A stretch of 64,000 nucleotides of DNA, taken from the NCBI RefSeq assembly GCF_001548035.1, contig NZ_AP014723.1, forward strand, positions 744,001 to 808,000, in the 5' to 3' direction. Each line of letters begins with the position of its first letter. Positions within the stretch are counted from its first letter, which is position 1. Made by a program: the position numbers and the translations under genes. The notes beneath the pieces were generated by a model. That model saw only the letters and a list, made by a program, of their open reading frames with translations. It was not told the DNA's origin and made no database searches. This document shows positions 37,097-44,534 of the stretch, piece by piece. The DNA is from Sulfurospirillum sp. UCH001. Lineage in GTDB: Bacteria; Campylobacterota; Campylobacteria; Campylobacterales; Sulfurospirillaceae.

Positions 37097-37807
37097 TTAA
37101 GCAAGAAGAATACGATACCCAACCCCTGAGATATTTTCAATAGATTCTTTGCCTATTTTAGAACGGAGTTTATTGACAAGGCTTTTAAAGGCACTTTCAC
37201 TACCCATGTCTTCATCCCAAAGGCTTTTTTGAAGTTCTTCTTTTGAGGTCATACGACTTTGATTGGAGATGAGATGATCTAATAGTTTGACCTCTTTTGC
37301 CGTCAAAGAGTGGATAGTATTATGGTATGTGACACTGCGTTGTTGATAACAATAGATTGCGCCAGAGATAAATTGTACATTGAGCGTTTTATGTTGAATG
37401 ACTTTACGCGCAGCGTTTTTCAGTGTTTTCTCTAGCATGGTAAAGTCAATAGGCTTGGTGAGATAATCCACCAAAGAGAGTTTAACCGCTTCTAAAAGAT
37501 ACTCTTTATCGGTATAGGCGGTGAGAAGAAAGATTTGAGATTTTTCGTCAAATTGACGTACCCATTTCACAAAATCAATACCACTCATACCAGGAAGATT
37601 GATATCGCAGATAATAATGTCAGGATGAAATTCTTCATACGCTTTTATGGCTTCTTCGGCAGATTCAAGGGCTAAGATAGCATCACTAAAGTAATGTAGT
37701 ACCTTTGTGATGGTCACTCGAATGGAAGCATCATCTTCGATGTAGAGAATATGAAGTGATTTGAGTGTTGTTTGTAGTGAAAAATCATTTTCAACGTGGT
37801 ACGACAT
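37097..37807 (-). CDS. OmpR/PhoB-family response regulator
   Basis: A 236-residue regulator: receiver domain with acidic pair EDD near residues 24-26, phospho-acceptor Asp at about 68 in CDINLPGMSG and Lys in YLTKPID, then a winged-helix DNA-binding domain (HSLTAKEVKLLDHLISNQ ... LVNKLRSKIG ... GVGYRILLA). It lies 14 bases after the symporter gene on the same strand and close to the divergent histidine kinase at 39352, its likely partner. The target genes are probably the symporter and the porin around it. Confidence 0.92.
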   Translation of the reverse strand: MSYHVENDFSLQTTLKSLHILYIEDDASIRVTITKVLHYFSDAILALESAEEAIKAYEEFHPDIIICDINLPGMSGIDFVKWVRQFDEKSQIFLLTAYTDKEYLLEAVKLSLVDYLTKPIDFTMLEKTLKNAARKVIQHKTLNVQFISGAIYCYQQRSVTYHNTIHSLTAKEVKLLDHLISNQSRMTSKEELQKSLWDEDMGSESAFKSLVNKLRSKIGKESIENISGVGYRILLA

Positions 37808-37821
37808 AATTCATCCTTGTT

Positions 37822-39258
37822 TTAATAAAGTCCAACCATTTTCCACCATGCAAGACCCACTACAGTGAAAATAAGCTGATTGAGTAGGTTAATCATAAAG
37901 CCAGCACTTAACCACTCTTGTTTTGTGACATAGCCTGAGTCAAATATGATAACCCCTCTGGCATGGGTATAGGGTGTTAGTGAACCGTATAGACTACTGG
38001 AAAAGCCCAAAAGTAGGGCTAATGGATAAATAGGAATACCAAGTTTAATTCCTACTCCCAAAAAGACGACATATAAAGCCGCTACTTGGGCTGTACCACT
38101 GGCAAAAAAGTAATGTGTATAGGTATAAATGGCATTGAGAACGACTAAAATAATCACCCAGTGCATAGAGGTCATAATCAGTAAGTGCTCTCCAATGATT
38201 GATCCAAACCATTTTGTAAAGCCAAGTTTATGCAAAAATTCTGCCATCATCAGTAGTGCTGAAAGCCAGATGAGGGTGTCCCATGCTGTTTTTTCACTTT
38301 TGACATCATCCCAACTTAACACCCCAGTGATAATGAGCGTACTAAGTCCAATAAGTGCCGTTGTTGTGGCATGAATACCAAAGCTTGTTCCAAAAACCCA
38401 TAAGAATAAAACGCCTATAAAAGTAATGCCCATAATAAGTTCATTTCTAGAAAATGAACCTTTCTTGACAAGCTCTTGTGTCGCAAAATGATGGGCTTCC
38501 CGTGTCTCTTCAATTTGTGGTTTCATAATGAAATAAAGCGCAATCGGAATAAAAAAGAAAGAGATGAGAGCGGGAATACTTGCGGCAATAAACCAATTTC
38601 CCCAACTTAATTGAACTCCAAAACTACTGGCAAATTTAACAATCAGGGGATTTGCCGCATACGCTGTAATAAAAAGCGTTCCTGTAATATCGTTGATATG
38701 ACTAATGCACATCATAAGATAGGCACCCATTTTTTTTCGTGTAGGATCATTGGGATAGGATTTGAACGTATGTGAAAGTGCTGTTGCAATAGGATAAATT
38801 ACACCACCCGAACGAGCCGTACTACTAGGTGTCGCAGGTGCTAAAATGAGGTCTGCCAAAGAGAGCGCATATGCAAGCCCAAGGGTACGTTTACCAAAAT
38901 AACGAATCATTAAAAGGGCGATGCGCTCACCAAGTCCCGTTTTGATAAAACCTTTTGCCATAAAAAATGCAATGACAATTAACCAAATAAGGTCACTGTT
39001 AAAACCACTGAGCGCATCGGTAACCGCTTTTTTGGATGAAATGGCTCCTGCTGCTCCCGTGATAGCAAATAGAGTGATACTTACGATGCCAATAGCACCC
39101 ATAGGCATCACGTTAAACATAATCGCGGCAATGGTACTAAGGAAGATAATCAGTGTATGCCATGAGTGTAACTCGATGACTTCGGGCCTAATAAACCATG
39201 CAATCGATGCAATCAGTGCGATAGTAAAAAAAGGGATGATTTTGACATGATCATGCAT
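37822..39258 (-). CDS. DASS (SLC13/CitT-type) anion symporter
   Basis: A 478-residue inner-membrane transporter with about 12 spans. The motif APATPSSTARSGGVIYPI near residue 138 corresponds to the APATPSNTAR signature of the CitT/2-oxoglutarate-malate translocator branch of the divalent anion:Na+ symporter family, and a second ASGTAQVAALY segment lies in the other half. Substrates known for the branch are di- and tricarboxylates such as succinate, fumarate, citrate or tartrate; which one here is not readable. It is the first gene of a - strand series with the response regulator and is divergent from the sensor kinase. Confidence 0.9.
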   Translation of the reverse strand: MHDHVKIIPFFTIALIASIAWFIRPEVIELHSWHTLIIFLSTIAAIMFNVMPMGAIGIVSITLFAITGAAGAISSKKAVTDALSGFNSDLIWLIVIAFFMAKGFIKTGLGERIALLMIRYFGKRTLGLAYALSLADLILAPATPSSTARSGGVIYPIATALSHTFKSYPNDPTRKKMGAYLMMCISHINDITGTLFITAYAANPLIVKFASSFGVQLSWGNWFIAASIPALISFFFIPIALYFIMKPQIEETREAHHFATQELVKKGSFSRNELIMGITFIGVLFLWVFGTSFGIHATTTALIGLSTLIITGVLSWDDVKSEKTAWDTLIWLSALLMMAEFLHKLGFTKWFGSIIGEHLLIMTSMHWVIILVVLNAIYTYTHYFFASGTAQVAALYVVFLGVGIKLGIPIYPLALLLGFSSSLYGSLTPYTHARGVIIFDSGYVTKQEWLSAGFMINLLNQLIFTVVGLAWWKMVGLY

Positions 39259-39291
39259 CTTTGATCCTCACATATGAAAGAAGGTAGTGTT

Positions 39292-39297
39292 ATTATA
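39292..39297 (-). promoter_or_regulatory. Putative -10 element of the symporter-regulator transcript
   Basis: TATAAT on the - strand (ATTATA on the + strand), 34 bases before the symporter ATG, in the 93-base region shared with the divergent sensor kinase gene. Just upstream of it on the - strand is AGCGACTTT (39305-39313), a nine-base word that recurs upstream of the porin. Confidence 0.5.
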
Positions 39298-39351
39298 AGC
39301 AAAAAAAGTCGCTAATAAGCTTTTTTTTGTTTGTATGTTATGATAATTGCC

Positions 39352-41775
39352 ATGAAGCAATTCACCCTTTTTGTTCTCTCATTGGTTTTACTGTCAACTG
39401 CGCTGTTTTCAAGTACAGAAACTTTTTTAAACAAAAAAGAGAAAGCCTACATCGATGCGAAACCTGTTTTGAACGTCTATGTCGAACCTGATGTCTATTT
39501 TTACAGTTATACGTATGATAATTATTTAAACGGTTATGCCATTCATTATTTGCGTCTTTTGGCAAGAAAACTCGATGTCGATCTTAACTTTGTAACCAAC
39601 ATCTCACGAGAAGAGGCAAAGAAACAACTTGCTTCTGGAATGTTAGATGCCGCACTTTTCCCAAGTTTTGAGCCATTGGACGACACTGCGTTTCAGTTTA
39701 GCAAATTTCCCATTGGCGTTTTACAACCTGCTTTGTTGTTGCCAAAGATTTATCAGCTTTCCCCGACATTAGAGTCGATTGAAAAATTGCGTATTGTCAT
39801 GCTCAAAGAAGATGCGTTTGCTACTACGATCAAAGAGAAAAATCCTGATGCCAGCATTGAAATCGTAAACAGTGTAGAAGAGGCTGTCGTAAAAGTGGCG
39901 GAACAAGAGGCAGACCTCGCCATTGGATTACATGAAATTTTTACGGTGCATTTAGAGTCTAAAATGATCTCTTCTTTGCAAAGTATCCCTTTGCATAATA
40001 ATGCAGATTTTCCGATGGTAAAGATGTATCTCACAACAGCAAAGGAAAATATTGTATTTATCTCCATCTTAAACAAGGCTATGGCAGAGATTGACTACAA
40101 AGAGATGGTCTTTGCACGAAATCGTTTTTTTCCTTCTAACTCTTTTCGTCAAACCAACATCAAAGTCCCCCTCAGCCAAGATGAAAAATTCTTTTTGATG
40201 GGACAGCATGTTTTACAGTTTTGTGCTATTCCAAACAGCCTTCCATACGGCGATATCGTGCAAAATCGCTATGATGGAATGGGTGCAGATGTAATCGCTC
40301 TTTTGGAAAAGAATTTGGATATTCCACTCCAACTTGTGCCTACACGTTCAAAAGAAGAGTCCATTCAAAAGTTACTCAGTCATAAATGCGATTTTATTGC
40401 TATGACAAGTGAATCTTTAGATACGGATGCAAAAATAGCCGTTACATCGTCTCTTTTAGATGTGCCTCTTGTAGTGTTAACCACTGATGATAGGGGTTAT
40501 GTCTCAGACTTTAAAGAGATTGCACAGCGTCCGTTTGCGATACAAAAAGACCATCCAATGATTTCTAATTTACATGCTACATTTCCCTCTTTAACACTAA
40601 GCTTAGTGCATACAGAGCTAGAAGGCTTAAAAGGCGTAGAAGAGGGGAAATATTATGGATTTATTACCTCCAATTTTACAGTTTCTCATCTCTTTTCACA
40701 CCATATCGCCAATAACCTCAAAGTATCTGCACAAATTCCACTTTCTATGCCTATTGGTTTTGCACTTTTATCGGACAATCAGCCTTTGCGTTCTATTTTA
40801 GAGCAAACAACGCAGAGTGTCTTAAAAGAAGAAATGCCACGGTTAATCCAGAAGTGGATTCCTGAACGTTCCCCAAAAGGGTTTGATTACAGTGTTGTTT
40901 TGCAGCTCGTATTCTTTTTTATTCTTTTCTCTGCCATTGCTTTTGCGCTTTATTTTGAGATGAGGCTAAAAAAGAGCCGCCTAGAAGAGGCTACAAAATC
41001 TTTAGATACCCTAAACCACGAATTAGAATCACGTATTAAAAAAGAAGTTGAAATCAGCCGTGAAAAAGATATGGTGATGTATCGCCAAAGTAGGTTCGCA
41101 AGTATGGGTGAGATGATAGGCAACATCGCACATCAATGGCGACAACCATTGATGGAATTATCGGCAATTTTGATGGATTTGCAAGCGGCGATTCATTTTA
41201 AGGCCAAAGTCACAGAACATGATGTGGTCGATACCATTGTCTCTTCAAACCGAGTCATTCAATTTATGTCTCGAACCATTGATGATTTTAGAAATTTCTT
41301 TTCACCGCAAAAAGAGCTAAATGCTTTTTGTATTAATGAAGTGGTGGCTGAAGCGATCAACATTATGAAAGCGACTTTGCATCATCACCGCATTACATTA
41401 GAAGTCGTTGAACATCTACCCAATGCTATGGCATATGGGCTCAAAAATGAGTATGCGCAAGTGATCATCAACTTGATTTCAAATGCAAAGGATATTTTAA
41501 TTGCAAGGGCCATAGCGAAGGGACGTATTGTCATTGAAATCGATCAAAATGTAGAATATTCGAAAGTTTCTGTCATTGATAATGCTGGAGGTATTAAAGA
41601 TGAAGATTTTTCTCATATTTTTGAACCTTTTTTTACAAAAGAGAAGAGTAATGGTACAGGTATTGGGTTGTTTATGTCTCGAATGATTATTGAAAATAAT
41701 ATGAAGGGTATTATTACGGTTGGAAATGTCGATGATGGTGTGGCGTTTTGTGTAACGGTTCCAAGACCTCGTTAG
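39352..41775 (+). CDS. Sensor histidine kinase with two periplasmic solute-binding domains
   Basis: A membrane kinase of about 807 residues. After the signal peptide come two tandem SBP_bac_3-like domains (about 20-245 and 275-505), the arrangement known from BvgS/EvgS-type sensors. A membrane span lies near 514-536, followed by a coiled coil, a dimerisation domain with the phospho-acceptor in IAHQWRQPL (His near 594), and a HATPase with NLISNAKDIL, DNAGGI and GTGIGLFMSRMI. There is no receiver or Hpt domain. It is divergent from the symporter and regulator genes. The ATG at 39352 is chosen for the signal peptide; other in-frame starts lie 12 and 21 bases upstream. Confidence 0.88.
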   Translation: MKQFTLFVLSLVLLSTALFSSTETFLNKKEKAYIDAKPVLNVYVEPDVYFYSYTYDNYLNGYAIHYLRLLARKLDVDLNFVTNISREEAKKQLASGMLDAALFPSFEPLDDTAFQFSKFPIGVLQPALLLPKIYQLSPTLESIEKLRIVMLKEDAFATTIKEKNPDASIEIVNSVEEAVVKVAEQEADLAIGLHEIFTVHLESKMISSLQSIPLHNNADFPMVKMYLTTAKENIVFISILNKAMAEIDYKEMVFARNRFFPSNSFRQTNIKVPLSQDEKFFLMGQHVLQFCAIPNSLPYGDIVQNRYDGMGADVIALLEKNLDIPLQLVPTRSKEESIQKLLSHKCDFIAMTSESLDTDAKIAVTSSLLDVPLVVLTTDDRGYVSDFKEIAQRPFAIQKDHPMISNLHATFPSLTLSLVHTELEGLKGVEEGKYYGFITSNFTVSHLFSHHIANNLKVSAQIPLSMPIGFALLSDNQPLRSILEQTTQSVLKEEMPRLIQKWIPERSPKGFDYSVVLQLVFFFILFSAIAFALYFEMRLKKSRLEEATKSLDTLNHELESRIKKEVEISREKDMVMYRQSRFASMGEMIGNIAHQWRQPLMELSAILMDLQAAIHFKAKVTEHDVVDTIVSSNRVIQFMSRTIDDFRNFFSPQKELNAFCINEVVAEAINIMKATLHHHRITLEVVEHLPNAMAYGLKNEYAQVIINLISNAKDILIARAIAKGRIVIEIDQNVEYSKVSVIDNAGGIKDEDFSHIFEPFFTKEKSNGTGIGLFMSRMIIENNMKGIITVGNVDDGVAFCVTVPRPR

Positions 41776-41862
41776 ACATTAAAAAGCAACTTTAACGCAA
41801 CTTTTTTTAGCTATAGTCATCATGTTATGGTGTGCTAGAAAGCTTTACAGATAAGGATAAGT

Positions 41863-42783
41863 ATGTCATGGACGTTTAACGAACGCGTTGCTATGGTTGC
41901 AGGCGTTTTACTCACTTTTTTTTTATTGCTTTTTGGAAGTGTTTCGTACTTTAAAATGAAGTTTTATTTGGAAAAAGAGATTACTGCAAAGCAAATAAGC
42001 ATTATGAAATCGCTTCAAACAGACATTAATGGATGGATGCAACCGAGCATGCGCCAAGTTCAAGATGTTGCAAAAGAATTAGAAATGCATGCGCCTTTTA
42101 CGAAAGAGGAGATTGTTCCCATTCTAGCACGTTATAAAAAATCAATTAATGCTGTTCAGGTCTATTTTGGTTTGGAAGATGGCAGAATGATGTATGACAC
42201 CGGGAAAGAGCTAAACCGCGACTGGTATGACCCTCGTAATAGACCATGGTATGCAGAAGGACTTGAAGCAAATGCAACAGTGATTTCAGAGCCTTTTGTA
42301 GGGTTTGCCAGCAACCAACTCACAGTAACCATTATGACTCCAGTATTGGTCAATGGCAAAAAGGAAGGTGTTGTAGCCGCATCGTTTTATGTCAATAAAC
42401 TCTACCGTAAAATTAAAACTATTGCTATGGACGAGGGGTATGCGTTTATTGTCAATGCCAGTGGAAAGATTATTATTCACCCTGATAAATCGATGATTAA
42501 TGTTAATTTACAAGACCAAAATTCAGCGTTTAAGAAAATGTACGAGTATATGATAAGTCAAAAAGAGGGTACATACTCCTATGAATTTGATGGTGTAAAA
42601 GAGCTGATTGCTTTTGGAGAATTACATAATGGCTGGTTTAGTGTTGTCTCTGTTGATACTGAAAAAGCATATGCGTTTAACCATAGTATGCTAAAGCTTT
42701 ACTGGATTATGGGTTCACTGATGATAGCTCTAACAGTGATGATTTTAGTGCGTATGAGTCGTAAAAGTAATGAAAGCGTATAA
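41863..42783 (+). CDS. Stand-alone double-Cache membrane sensor protein
   Basis: A 306-residue protein with a membrane segment at about 10-30, a periplasmic dCache_1 domain, and a second segment near 275-297, then only about nine cytoplasmic residues. The ligand-pocket signature DPRNRPWYAEG near residue 125 and the SEPFVGFASNQLTVTIMTP stretch are typical of the Cache domains of chemoreceptors and cyclases. No HAMP, kinase, GGDEF or methyl-accepting domain follows, and the frame ends cleanly at TAA. It could modulate the kinase next door or be the remnant of a larger receptor. The next gene starts three bases later. Confidence 0.85.
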   Translation: MSWTFNERVAMVAGVLLTFFLLLFGSVSYFKMKFYLEKEITAKQISIMKSLQTDINGWMQPSMRQVQDVAKELEMHAPFTKEEIVPILARYKKSINAVQVYFGLEDGRMMYDTGKELNRDWYDPRNRPWYAEGLEANATVISEPFVGFASNQLTVTIMTPVLVNGKKEGVVAASFYVNKLYRKIKTIAMDEGYAFIVNASGKIIIHPDKSMINVNLQDQNSAFKKMYEYMISQKEGTYSYEFDGVKELIAFGELHNGWFSVVSVDTEKAYAFNHSMLKLYWIMGSLMIALTVMILVRMSRKSNESV

Positions 42784-42786
42784 GTA

Positions 42787-43422
42787 ATGAAAGCATTTCT
42801 AACCCTTTGTTGTGTTCTTTTGTACAGTTATGGAGCTGTTTCCGATGAGGTTTTTCAAGAGGCGCAGCGCATTTTACAGACACATCAAGAGAGCCACTAC
42901 GACCATAAAACATCGATTGATGAAGTAAAAGGGTATTACCGTGTGGATTGCTCTTCGTTTGTCAGTTATATTTTGCATAAAAAAGCACCTTCGGCACTTA
43001 CACTATTACCAATAGATGCTAAACATACCCGTTCAAGAGCGCAAAATTATTATGATTATTTTAAAGGTTTAGAGACTCCAAATAACCATTGGATGGCTAT
43101 TAAAACCATTCTTGAACTTGAGCGTGGCGATATCATCGCATGGAAATATGACCCAAGTTTGCAAAAAAAAGATACAGGGCATGTTGTGATTGTCTCGCAA
43201 AAGCCAGTTCAAGAAGAATCTCATCTTTTTCGTATTCGTGTGATCGATGCTTCAAAAGGAAAACATGCCAATGATACCAGAGAAGAGGGAATCGATGGTA
43301 TCGGCAGTGGCGATATGTGGTTTCGCATCAATGACAATGGCTCTCCTATAGGGCTTTACTGGTCAAGCAAAGAGAAAAAAGAGAGCCAACACCCTATTGC
43401 TATGGGACGAGTGCTCCAATAG
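42787..43422 (+). CDS. Secreted NlpC/P60-like cysteine hydrolase
   Basis: A 211-residue protein with a signal peptide (AFLTLCCVLLYSYGAVS). The motif YYRVDCSSFVSYIL near residue 55 has the Asp-Cys-Ser context of NlpC/P60 cell-wall peptidases, and DTGHVVIVS near residue 128 supplies the catalytic histidine. The third polar residue could be the Asp in RVIDASKG. NlpC/P60 enzymes cut peptidoglycan stem peptides, though related secreted members act on other substrates. It follows the Cache gene after three bases with no strong ribosome binding site, so translation may be coupled. Confidence 0.7.
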   Translation: MKAFLTLCCVLLYSYGAVSDEVFQEAQRILQTHQESHYDHKTSIDEVKGYYRVDCSSFVSYILHKKAPSALTLLPIDAKHTRSRAQNYYDYFKGLETPNNHWMAIKTILELERGDIIAWKYDPSLQKKDTGHVVIVSQKPVQEESHLFRIRVIDASKGKHANDTREEGIDGIGSGDMWFRINDNGSPIGLYWSSKEKKESQHPIAMGRVLQ

Positions 43423-43453
43423 CTCTATAATCTTTCCTATTTTTCAAGGTCAT

Positions 43454-44353
43454 TTACACACTTTTTGCAATAGATAAAAACTCATATGCAATTCTCGATA
43501 AACGCTTATCTTTTCGATACGCAAGAACAATGGTACGTGTTAAGAGTGGCTCATCAATACTAAAAAGCATGAGTTTATCTTGTTTGTCTTCTTTGATAAA
43601 TTGAGGTAAGGTAAAACAAGCACCGATGCCTGATGCAACGATAGAATTGGCAATATCAAACGTTTCAGTTTCGCAAAAAACTTTTGGTTCAAATCCTGCT
43701 TTTTTAAAGATAGAATCATAAATAGGACGGCTTCTTTGGCTATCTTTAGGTAGGATGAATTTTTCATTTTTGAGTTCACTTAAGTCAATCGTAGGGTAGC
43801 CCTTCGCTTTTTTCTTTGTTTTTTGAGCAAGCGGATGCGTAATAGGCAGTGCAAGACATACTTGTTCTTCTTTGATAATCTTATACTTTAACTCTTCTGT
43901 ATTGAGTGGTAAGATCAGCGTTCCTATATCAATATCGCCATCGAGAAGCATTTTTTTCAAATTGAGCGTTGAGAAGACTTGTGTAATGTTCAAATCGGTA
44001 TTTGGAAATTTTTTATAAAACGTTGAGAGCGCATCTTGAATGAAATGATAACCTGTCTGTGTAATTCCTAACCGCAATTTTCCATTTTCAAATCCTGTCA
44101 CATCACGCATTTGTACATTAAGATCATTATAGAGGTCTATGATAGCGTTAGCTTTTGAGAGATAAATCTCTCCTGCATGGGTGAGGCTAATAGGTGTTGT
44201 ACTTCGATCAAAAAGAGGAACCCCAATCTGCTTTTCTAGAATATTGATACTCTGACTTAAGGAAGGTTGCGCAATTTTAAGCTTGTGTGCAGCCTTTGTA
44301 AAGCTTTTTAATTTCGCAACCATGACAACACATTCTATTTGTTTTAAACTCAT
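43454..44353 (-). CDS. LysR family transcriptional regulator
   Basis: A 299-residue LTTR: N-terminal winged helix-turn-helix (MSLKQIECVVMVAKLKSFTK ... KIAQPSLSQSINILEKQIG) and a C-terminal effector-binding domain of periplasmic-binding-protein fold. The ATG at 44353 is supported by AAAGGAG at ideal spacing; a 14-residue upstream extension is unlikely. It is divergent from mfrABE across 181 bases and is the obvious candidate regulator of that operon. The co-inducer is unknown; fumarate or a related acid would be a reasonable hypothesis. Confidence 0.9.
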   Translation of the reverse strand: MSLKQIECVVMVAKLKSFTKAAHKLKIAQPSLSQSINILEKQIGVPLFDRSTTPISLTHAGEIYLSKANAIIDLYNDLNVQMRDVTGFENGKLRLGITQTGYHFIQDALSTFYKKFPNTDLNITQVFSTLNLKKMLLDGDIDIGTLILPLNTEELKYKIIKEEQVCLALPITHPLAQKTKKKAKGYPTIDLSELKNEKFILPKDSQRSRPIYDSIFKKAGFEPKVFCETETFDIANSIVASGIGACFTLPQFIKEDKQDKLMLFSIDEPLLTRTIVLAYRKDKRLSRIAYEFLSIAKSV

Positions 44354-44416
44354 ATAAACTCCTTTATTACGATATTTTGTAAGGTTTTCTATCATAATGA
44401 AAAACCTATGAGAATA

Positions 44417-44429
44417 TACATAAAATGTA
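44417..44429. promoter_or_regulatory. Candidate LysR operator: TACAT-AAA-ATGTA
   Basis: A perfect five-base inverted repeat with a three-base spacer in the lysR-mfrA intergenic region, centred about 44 bases before the inferred mfrA transcription start. LysR regulators typically bind short AT-rich dyads near -65 and -35. A second, imperfect dyad (GGTTTTC...GAAAAACC) lies at 44381-44406. Neither is proven. Confidence 0.35.
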
Positions 44430-44431
44430 CT

Positions 44432-44460
44432 TTGACTTATGGGTAAAAGTGTATTAATAT
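44432..44460 (+). promoter_or_regulatory. Putative mfrABE promoter
   Basis: TTGACT at 44432-44437 and TAATAT at 44455-44460 are separated by 17 bases, a sigma-70-like arrangement, giving an expected start near 44467 and a leader of about 70 bases before the mfrA ATG. AGAGGAAAT is the ribosome binding site. Confidence 0.45.
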
Positions 44461-44534
44461 TTTGCTGTTATTAAATTTAAAAAGTATTTGAAAAAAATAA
44501 TTTTAAATTTATAAAATCATTTAGAGGAAATCTT

